From contig NZ_BPIG01000001.1 in NCBI RefSeq assembly GCF_026003995.1, positions 62,001 through 126,000 of the forward strand: a stretch of DNA of 64,000 bases. Direction: 5' to 3'. The notes beneath the pieces were generated by a model. It made no database searches. It worked only from the letters and a program-made list of their open reading frames with translations, and was not told where the DNA came from. Made by a program: the position numbers and the translations under genes. This document shows positions 24,233 to 31,736 of the stretch, piece after piece; positions within the stretch are counted from its first letter, which is position 1, and each line of letters begins with the position of its first letter. Source of the DNA: Tepidiforma sp. (GTDB lineage: Bacteria > Chloroflexota > Dehalococcoidia > Tepidiformales > Tepidiformaceae).

Positions 24233-27200
24233 CTAGCCGAAATCGTGCGATTCCGGCCGCTCGAGGAAGCCCGGCAGCGGGCACCGGCGGAACGACTCCG
24301 CCACGATGTTCGGGAAGCCGCTCTGCTCGTTGTCGACCCGCCCCCGGACGATGACGAACGGCTCCATCCGCACCAGCTCGGCCTGCCGCTCCTGCAGCCC
24401 CCGGTGCACGACGACGTTCGCCAGCCCGAACTCGTCCTCGAGCAGCATGAACATCACCCCGCTCGCCGTCACCGGCCGCTGCCGGGTGACGACCATCCCG
24501 GCCAGCTCCACCGTCATCCCCTGCGGCAGCCGGTTCGGGTTCCGCACGCCGCCGAGGTGCCGGCTCGTGATCAGCCCCTCGTGGAGCAGCGGCCGGACGA
24601 GCGCCATCGGGTGGCGGCCCGGGCTCAGCCCCAGCCGTTCGAAGTCCCACGCCAGCTCCTCCCACGGGTCCAGCGGCGGCAGCGCCGCCATATCCTGTTC
24701 CGTCGGCAGCGCGAGCGCCAGCTGCCGCGCCGGCGGCGGACCGGCCGGCCGGGCGGGCGGCTGCGGCATCCGCGCTTCCGTCAGCAGTCCCAGCTGCCAG
24801 AGCAGCTCCCGCCGCGTCAGCCCGAAGCAATCTAGCGCTCCCGCCCGGATGAGCATCTCCGCCTGCTCCCGCGTCATCGCCGTCCGCACGAGCAGGTCCC
24901 GCAGCGACCGGTACGGCCCATTCGCCGCCCGCTCGGCCGCGATCCGCTCCGGCAGCGGCCGGTAGCCCGGCAGGTGCCGGTGCTGCCGCCGGTCCTGCCA
25001 GCCGCCGCCGATGCCGTTCACCTGCTGCAGCCCCAGCCGGATGTTTCCCTCCTCCGGCCAGGCCCCCGCCCGCGACCGGTTCACGCACGGCGGCAGCACC
25101 CGGATGCCGTGCCGCTCCGCATCCTGCACCAGCACCTCGACCGGGTAGAAGCCCATCGGCTGCGCATCGAAGAGCGCGCAGTAGTACTCCGCCGGGTAGT
25201 GGAACCGGAGCCACGTCGATTCGTAGGCCAGCAGCGCGAACGCCACCGCGTGGCTCTTCGGGAAGCCGAAGGCTGCGAACGCCGCCATCTTCTCGAACGC
25301 CACGCGCGCTGCATCCCGGCTCACCCCCATCCGGTCGGCCCCCGCGAGGAACTCCTCCTCCAGCGCCCGCATCGCCTCCGATGAGCGTTTCCGGCTCATC
25401 GCCCGCCGCAGCCGGTCGGCCTGCCCCGGCGTGAAGCCCGCCACCGCGCACGCGATCTGCAGCACCTGGTCCTGGTAGAGCACGTGGCCCAGCGTCTCCC
25501 CGAGGCAGTGCTCCAGCAGCGGCGCCAGCTCCGGGTGCCCGTAGTCCACCTCGATCGCTTCGCCCCGCGCCAGCCGCTCCCGGTACTCCATGTAGGGCCG
25601 GAACGCCCCCGCCATGATCGGCCCCGGCCGGATGATCGCGACCTGCACGGCGAGGTCGTCCAGGTTCCGCGGCTGCGTCCTCGGCAGCGTCTGCACCTGC
25701 GCCCGGCTCTCGATCTGGAACACGCCCATCGTGTCCCCTTCCCGGATCGCGGCGTAGATTTCCGGGCTGTCGTGCGGAATCCGCCTCAGGTCCACCCGCA
25801 CGCCCCGCTCCTCCTCGATGATGTCGAGGCAGGCGTTCACCGCCGAGAGCATCCCCAGCGCGAGGAAGTCGATCTTCACGAACCGCGCGTCGTCGATGGA
25901 ATCCTTGTCCCACTGGCAGACGTACCGGCCGTCCATCCGCGCCGGCTCCACCGGCACCACCGAGGAGATCGGCTCCGCCGAGACCACCACGCCGCCGACG
26001 TGCTGGCCGATGTGCCGCGGGAATCCCGAAATCTGCCCCGCCAGCTCCACCAGGTCCCGCCAGATCGGTGCGTCGACCAGCTCCCGCAGCTCCGGCACCT
26101 TCCGCATCTGCTCCGCGAGCCCCTTCGCATCGGCGAACGGCCCCGCCAGCCGGTTCAGCTTCGCCAGCACCGGGCCCGGCAGCCCCAGCGCCTTCCCCAC
26201 ATCGAGCACCGCGCTCCGGAACCGGTAGGTCGGAAAGGCCGCCACCAGCGCCGCGTGCTCCGGCCCGTACCGGTCGTAAATCCGCTGCAGCAGCTCATCC
26301 CGGATGTCCCGCGGGAAGTCGAGGTCGATATCCGGCAGCGAATGCAGCTCGTCGTTCAGGAACCGCTCGAGGTACAGGTTGTTCCGCACCGGGTCGATGT
26401 GCGAGAGGCCGATGAGGTAGCACACGATCGAACTCACCGAAGAGCCCCGCCCGCGCGCCACCGGCCGCTCGTCCGGCGCCAACCGCGGGTCGCGCCCCTG
26501 CAGCTCCACCGCCACCTCGTTCACGAGCTGCAGGATGTCCCAGTAGACGAGGAAGAAGCCGGCCAGCCCGTGCCGGGCGATGAGCGCCAGCTCGCGCTCC
26601 AGCCGCTGCCGCGCCTCCTCCCGGTGCGGGTCGCCCGGCGGGTACTTCCGCCGGAACGCCCGCTCGCACACCCCCCGCAGGAAGCTGTCCAGCGTCGCGC
26701 CCTCCGGCACCGGGTAGTCCGGCAGCCGGTAGGGCAGGTCCCGCGTGAGGTCGAACGCGCACCGCTCCGCGATCGCGACGGTGTTCGCGACGGCATCCGG
26801 CCGCCAGGCGAACCGCCGCCCCATCTCCGCCGGCGGCTTCAGCAGGAACTCCGAATTCGGCCGCCGCACCGCGTGCGATGTATCCAGCGTCAGCCGGTGC
26901 CGGATCGCCACCAGCACGTCGTGCAGCCGGTGCCGCGTCCGCACGTGGTAGTGCACGTCGTTCGTCGCCGCGACGGGCACCCCGCATGCGTCCGCCGCCC
27001 GGGCCAGCGCCGCGTTCCGCCGCCGGTCGCCGTAGACGTCGTGGTCCTGCAGCTCGACGTAATACCGGTCGCCGAAGACGTCGCGGTAGCGGCCGGCGAG
27101 GGCTTTCGCCCCCCGCTCGTCGCCGGCGGCGGCCAACCGCGCCAGCGCCGAATCCCGGCAGCCGGAGAGCACCATCAGCCCCTGCCCCCCGGCGAAGAGC

Positions 27201-27547
27201 CACGGCTCCTCCACCTGCGGCGCGTCCTTCCCGTACGTCCGGTAGCCGCGGCTCAGCAGCCGGCAGAGGTTCCGGTAGCCCTCCGCGTCGGCCGCCAGCA
27301 CCGTCAGGTGCGAGGTCTCCCCCGTGCCTTCCGCCCGGATCGTCAGCTCGCAGCCGGTAATCGGCTTCAGCCCCCGCTGGCGCGCCGCCTGCGCGAACTC
27401 CATCGCCCCGTACAGGTTGTCGTGGTCGGTCAGCGCCAGCGCGGAATAGCCGAGCGCGAGCGCCCGGTCGATCAGCTCGTCCGTCGTGCTCGCGCCCTCC
27501 CGCAGCGACCAGCACGAGTGCGCGTGGAGTTCAGCGTACGCCGCCAC
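24233..27547 (-). CDS. dnaE2: Error-prone DNA polymerase III alpha subunit (DnaE2/ImuC)
   Basis: About 1104 residues, with the N-terminal PHP domain (AELHAHSCWSLREGAS, LTDHDNLYG), the C-family polymerase core with the catalytic aspartates in LPDIDLDFP (about residue 408), and a C-terminal OB fold (VELAGMVVTRQRP). DnaE2 performs SOS mutagenesis at lesions, usually with ImuA/ImuB, which are not adjacent here. A palindromic GAAC-N4-GTTC SOS box overlaps a TATACT -10. With that -10, transcription would begin at or beside the GTG at 27547; the track's GTG at 27553 would lie only 1 nt past the -10, so I prefer 27547. The mRNA appears leaderless. Confidence 0.92.
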   Translation of the reverse strand: MAAYAELHAHSCWSLREGASTTDELIDRALALGYSALALTDHDNLYGAMEFAQAARQRGLKPITGCELTIRAEGTGETSHLTVLAADAEGYRNLCRLLSRGYRTYGKDAPQVEEPWLFAGGQGLMVLSGCRDSALARLAAAGDERGAKALAGRYRDVFGDRYYVELQDHDVYGDRRRNAALARAADACGVPVAATNDVHYHVRTRHRLHDVLVAIRHRLTLDTSHAVRRPNSEFLLKPPAEMGRRFAWRPDAVANTVAIAERCAFDLTRDLPYRLPDYPVPEGATLDSFLRGVCERAFRRKYPPGDPHREEARQRLERELALIARHGLAGFFLVYWDILQLVNEVAVELQGRDPRLAPDERPVARGRGSSVSSIVCYLIGLSHIDPVRNNLYLERFLNDELHSLPDIDLDFPRDIRDELLQRIYDRYGPEHAALVAAFPTYRFRSAVLDVGKALGLPGPVLAKLNRLAGPFADAKGLAEQMRKVPELRELVDAPIWRDLVELAGQISGFPRHIGQHVGGVVVSAEPISSVVPVEPARMDGRYVCQWDKDSIDDARFVKIDFLALGMLSAVNACLDIIEEERGVRVDLRRIPHDSPEIYAAIREGDTMGVFQIESRAQVQTLPRTQPRNLDDLAVQVAIIRPGPIMAGAFRPYMEYRERLARGEAIEVDYGHPELAPLLEHCLGETLGHVLYQDQVLQIACAVAGFTPGQADRLRRAMSRKRSSEAMRALEEEFLAGADRMGVSRDAARVAFEKMAAFAAFGFPKSHAVAFALLAYESTWLRFHYPAEYYCALFDAQPMGFYPVEVLVQDAERHGIRVLPPCVNRSRAGAWPEEGNIRLGLQQVNGIGGGWQDRRQHRHLPGYRPLPERIAAERAANGPYRSLRDLLVRTAMTREQAEMLIRAGALDCFGLTRRELLWQLGLLTEARMPQPPARPAGPPPARQLALALPTEQDMAALPPLDPWEELAWDFERLGLSPGRHPMALVRPLLHEGLITSRHLGGVRNPNRLPQGMTVELAGMVVTRQRPVTASGVMFMLLEDEFGLANVVVHRGLQERQAELVRMEPFVIVRGRVDNEQSGFPNIVAESFRRCPLPGFLERPESHDFG

Positions 27548-27557
27548 GCGCACCAGT

Positions 27558-27575
27558 ATAGAACATGCGTTCTAT
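27558..27575 (-). promoter_or_regulatory. LexA/SOS box overlapping the dnaE2 -10
   Basis: ATAGAAC-ATGC-GTTCTAT is a perfect 7+7 palindrome around the Gram-positive-type SOS core GAAC-N4-GTTC. The -10 TATACT (27555-27560 on the minus strand) overlaps its edge, so LexA binding would block RNA polymerase directly. Confidence 0.82.
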
Positions 27576-27601
27576 GTCCGCAGCCGCGGGCGCGCGCCCT
27601 C

Positions 27602-28204
27602 TCAGTCCGTCGCTGTCGGCCCCGGGTTTGGCACCTGCTCGCTGAGCTGGTGGTTCCCAAAGGTCAGGAACACCATCGTGCCGCCCGGGATGAACACCGT
27701 CTGCGACGGCGGCGTCGTCGGGACCCAGCCCGCCTGGAGCACCTCCGCGACCGTATAGGTGCCCACCGGCAGCGGGAAGCAAACTCCGCCCGTCGACGTC
27801 GTCACGACCGTCGTCACCAGCGATTGCCCCTGCGATATCGTGAAGGACCACCCCGGCAGCAGCGGCTCCTTCGTATCGAGGATGCCGTCCTGGTCGAGGT
27901 CCGAGAATTTCTGGATGCAGAGATTCCCGTTCGTCGGGGTCGGGACCGGCGTGAACGTCGGGGTCGGGGTCGGCGCCGATGGCGGCGTCGCAGTCGGCGT
28001 CGCCGCCGCCGGCGGCGTTGCGGCGGTTGCCGCGGCCCGGGGCGACCCCGCGGCGGCGCTGCCTGCCCCAGGCACCGTCTCCCCGGCTTCCGCGTCCGCA
28101 GGGGAGGCGCCCGGAACGCCTTCGTCTTGCGCCGTACACCCGGCCAGGAGCCAGGCCGCCAGCAAAACGGCCGCCAGTCGAGGATGGACGATCGAACGAC
28201 GCAT
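27602..28204 (-). CDS. Secreted lipoprotein with SdrD-B/Cna-B-like domain
   Basis: The 200-residue protein opens with a lipoprotein signal ending LLAGC, then a low-complexity Ala/Pro/Thr linker (about 30-85), then a single beta-sandwich domain with CIQKFSDLDQDGILDTKEP. Its DxDxDG loop suggests calcium binding, as in SdrD B-type or prealbumin-like repeats. It should be tethered at the outer face of the membrane, probably as an adhesion or cell-surface component; no ligand is known. The same C-terminal domain ends the next gene upstream, so the two are paralogous in part. GGAG lies 8 nt before the ATG. Confidence 0.8.
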   Translation of the reverse strand: MRRSIVHPRLAAVLLAAWLLAGCTAQDEGVPGASPADAEAGETVPGAGSAAAGSPRAAATAATPPAAATPTATPPSAPTPTPTFTPVPTPTNGNLCIQKFSDLDQDGILDTKEPLLPGWSFTISQGQSLVTTVVTTSTGGVCFPLPVGTYTVAEVLQAGWVPTTPPSQTVFIPGGTMVFLTFGNHQLSEQVPNPGPTATD

Positions 28205-28232
28205 CGCGTGCTCCTTTCGCTGGAAGACTCTT

Positions 28233-28259
28233 GCGGGGGGCCTGAAGGCGGCCCCCCGC
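28233..28259 (-). terminator. GC hairpin between the two surface-protein genes
   Basis: GCGGGGGGCC, a 7-nt loop and GGCCCCCCGC form a perfect 10-bp stem, 13 bp beyond the LamG gene stop and 28 bp before the lipoprotein start. No U-run follows, but the stem is very stable. It may end the first gene or lower read-through into the second. Confidence 0.65.
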
Positions 28260-28272
28260 GCCCGCATGCCCG

Positions 28273-29763
28273 CTACGGCCGGAAGTTGCCGAACGTCAGC
28301 GTCACCGTCGAGCCGGCCGGCACCGTCGCCGTCTGCGGGTTCGGCGTCGAAGGCACCCAGTTCGGCTGCAGCACCTCGGTCACCGTGTACGTCCCGCTCG
28401 GCAGGGTGATGCACACCCCGGGCACCCCCGCAGTGCCCGTCGTCACGGTCCCGACGACCGTCGACCCCTGCGTGATGGTGAACTGCCAGCCCCCGAGGTT
28501 CGGCTCGTTCGGGTCCTGGACCCCGTTCTGGTTGAGGTCGAAGAACTTCTGGATGCAGAGCGTCCCGTTCGCCGGCGTCGGGGTCGGCGTGGGCGTCGGC
28601 GTGAAAGTCGGGGTCGGCGTGGGCGTCTTGGTCGGCGTCGGCGTGAAGGTGGGCGTCGGCGTGGGTGTCTTGGTCGGCGTCGGGGTGAAGGTCGGGGTGG
28701 GCGTGGGCGTCTTGGTCGGCGTCGGCGTGAACGTCGGCGTCGGGGTCGGCGTCCCCTTCGGCGGCACGACCGTGAACTGCGGGTTGATCGGCGTCGCGCT
28801 CAGCGTCGGCGTCCCCTTCGGCGGCACGACCGTGATTTGCGGGTTGATGACCGTCGCGCTCATCGTGGGCGTCCCCTTCGGCGGCACGATCGTGACTTGC
28901 GGGTTGATGACCGTCGCGCTCATCGTGGGCGTCCCCTTCGGCGGCACCACCGTCACCGGCACCTGCACCGGCTTGCACTTGCCGTCCGAACCCGCCCCGT
29001 AGATCGCCTGCACCTCGCTCGCCGTCAGCGCCCGCTTGTATACCGACAGCTCGTCGATCTGGAACGACGCCCCTGCCGGGAGGCCGACTGCGGCCGCTGC
29101 CGCGGTATCGAGGTTCCCGTTGAACCAGGTCGTCGCCGGGGCGGTGGCCGTCTGCTGGCCGTCGACGTACCAGCGGACGGTGTTCGCCGGCCCACGGTCC
29201 ACCGTCACCGCGATGTGCCTCCAGCCCGTCCCCGTCGACCACGCCGGGCCGCTGCTCGGGGGCGCCATGACGTTCGCACCGCTTTTCCGCAGCGAAACGA
29301 CCCCGTTGGCGAAGATGATCTGGTAGCCGTTGTTCCCGCTGTCCAGCTTCGACAGGATGTTGCTGATCGTGGAGAGCTGGTCCCAGCGTGAAATCCAGAA
29401 CTCGAACGAGAAGCTTCCCGTCCCGAAGAGCAGGTCCGCCTGCGAGGGCGTCGTGCCGACCGTCGAGGTGCCCAGCGTCTGCGCGGTGTTGCCGAGGTCC
29501 CACGCGCCGCCCACCTTGCCCGTCATCGGCGTCACCGTCCCGGTGAAGACGAGGTCGTTCGGGTGCCCGGCGATGTCATGGGCCACGTTCCCGCTCGTCT
29601 CGTCGAACGTCCACCACGCGACGAGGTCCGGCGGCGGCTGCACGCAGTTCACGGATGGCCCCCCGCCGCCGAACGGCCAGCAGGCGGAGGAACCAACGGC
29701 GAACGTCCCCGCAGCGGCGGCGAGCCCGGCGCGCGCGAGTGCAGTGCGAATGCGGCGAAACAT
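28273..29763 (-). CDS. Secreted LamG-domain protein with repeat stalk and SdrD-B-like end
   Basis: The 496-residue protein has a signal peptide ending at or near SSAC (possible lipobox), a concanavalin/LamG fold (about 45-265; LVAWWTFDETSGN, GWRHIAVTVDRGP, IDELSVYKRALTASEV), and four copies of a 20-residue unit VPPKGTPTMSATVINPQ. A TPTPTFTPTPTK stalk and a C-terminal domain CIQKFFDLNQNGVQDPNEP, homologous to the neighbouring lipoprotein, complete it. This is a surface or matrix protein; LamG suggests carbohydrate or protein binding. Ligand and anchoring are not established. GGGAGGACC gives a good ribosome-binding site. Confidence 0.85.
   Translation of the reverse strand: MFRRIRTALARAGLAAAAGTFAVGSSACWPFGGGGPSVNCVQPPPDLVAWWTFDETSGNVAHDIAGHPNDLVFTGTVTPMTGKVGGAWDLGNTAQTLGTSTVGTTPSQADLLFGTGSFSFEFWISRWDQLSTISNILSKLDSGNNGYQIIFANGVVSLRKSGANVMAPPSSGPAWSTGTGWRHIAVTVDRGPANTVRWYVDGQQTATAPATTWFNGNLDTAAAAAVGLPAGASFQIDELSVYKRALTASEVQAIYGAGSDGKCKPVQVPVTVVPPKGTPTMSATVINPQVTIVPPKGTPTMSATVINPQITVVPPKGTPTLSATPINPQFTVVPPKGTPTPTPTFTPTPTKTPTPTPTFTPTPTKTPTPTPTFTPTPTKTPTPTPTFTPTPTPTPTPANGTLCIQKFFDLNQNGVQDPNEPNLGGWQFTITQGSTVVGTVTTGTAGVPGVCITLPSGTYTVTEVLQPNWVPSTPNPQTATVPAGSTVTLTFGNFRP
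28582..28757 (-). repeat. 42-nt tandem repeats coding the PT-rich stalk
   Basis: About four copies of a 14-codon unit (KTPTPTPTFTPTPT) follow one another within the LamG gene, with DNA copies differing by scattered synonymous changes. Repeat number is likely to vary between strains by slippage or recombination. Confidence 0.8.
28741..28952 (-). repeat. 60-nt tandem repeats (20-residue VPPKGTPT units)
   Basis: Three full copies plus part of a fourth, with an exact 60-nt period. Each plus-strand copy contains GTCCCCTTCGGCGGCAC, and the copies differ at only a few bases. They code the VPPKGTPTMSATVINPQ units between the LamG domain and the PT stalk; the near-identity suggests recent expansion. 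Confidence 0.9.
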
Positions 29764-29898
29764 GGAGGTCCTCCCGGCGAACGTGGCGCAGTGCGCCCTG
29801 CCCGCATGACCGCAACGCCGGCCGGCATCTTACACACGCCGCCCCCGCCCGCGGGCATTCCGTTGTCGCCGGGCAAACGAATCGCCGCCGAACGGACG

Positions 29899-30801
29899 TC
29901 AGGGGCTGCCGGGCCCGCTCCCCTCGGCTTCCCGCCCGTCCTCCGCGCGGCCGCCGGCCTCCGCCGCCCCCGCGCCGGGCCGCCGGAACTGGGCGTAGTC
30001 CGCCCCGATGAGCGACGACAGCCCGGAGGCTGCCGGCGCCTCGCCCGGGGGCGCGGCCCGCGCCGCCGCGAACGGACTCCGCTCCCGCGCCAGCGTCCGC
30101 TCGAGCACCTCCTTCCGCCCGCCCGTCACCAGCCGGCCGTCGGCCAGCTCTTCCACTCGCCCCGCCATCTCCATCACCAGCCGGTCGTGCGTGCAGGCGA
30201 TGATGGTGATGCCCTCCACCCGCGCCAGGTCCCGCAGCAGGCCGAAGACCGCCGTCGCCGTCGCGGAGTCCAGCTCGCCCGTCGGCTCATCTGCGAGGAT
30301 GAGCCGCGGCCGCGCCGCCAGCGCCCGCGCAATCGCCACCCGCTGCTGTTCGCCGCCGGAAAGCTCGTACGGCCGGTGCTCGGCCCGCTTCCCGAGGCCC
30401 ACGAACGCCAGCGCCTCGTCGACCCGCCTCTGCCGCTCCCGGTGCCCGAGCCCCGCAATCCGCAGCGGCAGCTCCACGTTCTCCCGCGCCGAGAGGAGCG
30501 GCAGCAGCCCGAACGACTGGAAGATGAACCCCAGCGTGTGCCGCCGCAGCCGGTCCAGCTCCCGGTCGCTCATCTGGTCCACACGCGCCCCGTCGATGAG
30601 CACCTCGCCGCCCGTCGGCCGGTCGAGCCCCGCGATGAGGTTCAGCAGCGTCGTCTTGCCCGAACCGGAGCGGCCGACGAGCGCGAGGAACTCCCCCGGG
30701 CGCACGCTCAGCGAGACGTCGCGCACGGCCCAGACGTCCTCGCCGCCTGCCCGGAACTTCCGCGACACCGACCGGAGTTCGACGGCTGCCCCCTCGCTCA
30801 C
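29899..30801 (-). CDS. ABC transporter ATP-binding protein (MacB/LolD type)
   Basis: The 300-residue ATPase has Walker A GRSGSGKTTLLN, signature LSGGEQQRVAIARALAA and Walker B LILADEPTGELDS, all typical of the LolD/MacB/FtsE group that powers FtsX-type permeases. A C-terminal tail of about 75 residues, rich in Ala/Gly/Glu, follows the domain. The GTG start overlaps the stop of the preceding ATPase gene (GTGA). It is the last gene of the minus-strand operon permease-ATPase-ATPase; the two ATPases may form a heterodimer under the large permease, or one may serve the divergent permease. Confidence 0.92.
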   Translation of the reverse strand: MSEGAAVELRSVSRKFRAGGEDVWAVRDVSLSVRPGEFLALVGRSGSGKTTLLNLIAGLDRPTGGEVLIDGARVDQMSDRELDRLRRHTLGFIFQSFGLLPLLSARENVELPLRIAGLGHRERQRRVDEALAFVGLGKRAEHRPYELSGGEQQRVAIARALAARPRLILADEPTGELDSATATAVFGLLRDLARVEGITIIACTHDRLVMEMAGRVEELADGRLVTGGRKEVLERTLARERSPFAAARAAPPGEAPAASGLSSLIGADYAQFRRPGAGAAEAGGRAEDGREAEGSGPGSP

Positions 30802-31736
30802 CACTGCGCTCCTTTCGCCCGCACCCGCCGGCTCCCGTCCGGCAGCACCTCGATGCGGCCCTCGCCGAGCAGCACCCGGGCCCGCTCGCGGATGTCCAGC
30901 GCCTCGAGGTACTCCCGCGGGATCTGCAGCCGGCCGGCCGCGTCCACCAGCACGTACTCCTCGTGCGCGACCTTCGCCTCCGTCCCTTCGAACCGCACCC
31001 GCCGGTAGATCTCGGTGCTCGTCCGGCCGTCCCGGATCGCCACCACCCGGTCGACGCGCGCCGCGATGTCCGGGTCGTGCGTCACGATGACGATCGTCGT
31101 CCCCAGCTCCTTGTTCAGCGTCCGGAACACCTCGTACACCGTGTCCGCGCCGACGGAATCCAGCTCGCCGGTCGGCTCGTCGGCGAGCAGCAGCGGCGGC
31201 TCGTTCGCCAGCGCCACCGCGATCGACACCCGCTGCTGTTCGCCGCCGGAGAGCATCTCCGGCCGGTGGTGCAGCCGGTGGCCGAGCAGCACCAGCTCCA
31301 GCAGCCGCTGCGCCCGCGCCCGGGCCTCCCCCGGCGCCACGCCGTCCAGCACCATGGGCACCTCGACGTTCTGCAGCGCCGTCAGGTACGGCACGAGGTT
31401 CCGGCCCGTCTGCTGCCAAACGAACCCCACCTGCCGCCGCCGGTAGCGCACCATCTCCTTCGTCGACATCGTCAGCAGGTCCTGCCCGCCGACGAAGCAC
31501 CGCCCTGCCGACGGCGTATCGAGCCCCGCGAGGATGTTCAGCAGCGTCGACTTCCCCGAGCCCGAAGCGCCCACGATCGCCATGAACTCGCCCCGGCGCA
31601 CCTTCAGGTCCAGCCCCCGCAGCGCCACGACCTCGAGGTTCGAGGTCTTGTAAATCTTGAACAGGTCTTCGCAGCGGATGTGCAGCTCGTCGTCGCCGGC
31701 TGCGCCGTCGAGGGTCGGCTTCGGCTCTGCCTGCAT
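30798..31736 (-). CDS. ABC transporter ATP-binding protein with AbrB-like C-terminal domain
   Basis: The 312-residue protein has a LolD/MacB-type ATPase domain (Walker A GASGSGKSTLLN; LSGGEQQRVSIAVALA; LLLADEPTGELDS). After it comes an extra 60-residue domain, YVLVDAAGRLQIPREYLEAL followed by ERARVLL, which reads like a swapped-hairpin AbrB/SpoVT fold. That fold normally binds DNA; in a transporter it may be a dimerisation or regulatory element. The ATG abuts the permease stop (31737), so expression is coupled. The fusion is unusual among ABC ATPases and is discussed as a finding. Confidence 0.88.
   Translation of the reverse strand: MQAEPKPTLDGAAGDDELHIRCEDLFKIYKTSNLEVVALRGLDLKVRRGEFMAIVGASGSGKSTLLNILAGLDTPSAGRCFVGGQDLLTMSTKEMVRYRRRQVGFVWQQTGRNLVPYLTALQNVEVPMVLDGVAPGEARARAQRLLELVLLGHRLHHRPEMLSGGEQQRVSIAVALANEPPLLLADEPTGELDSVGADTVYEVFRTLNKELGTTIVIVTHDPDIAARVDRVVAIRDGRTSTEIYRRVRFEGTEAKVAHEEYVLVDAAGRLQIPREYLEALDIRERARVLLGEGRIEVLPDGSRRVRAKGAQW

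Noticed and set aside
28582-28952. CRISPR-like direct repeats
   Set aside because: The periodic 42-nt and 60-nt units are in frame and encode protein repeats; there are no unique spacers and no cas genes.
25484-29002. 1172-residue plus-strand ORF across dnaE2 and the surface genes
   Set aside because: It is Arg/Pro/His-rich antisense sequence opposite dnaE2 and the repeat genes, with no domain and no ribosome-binding site.
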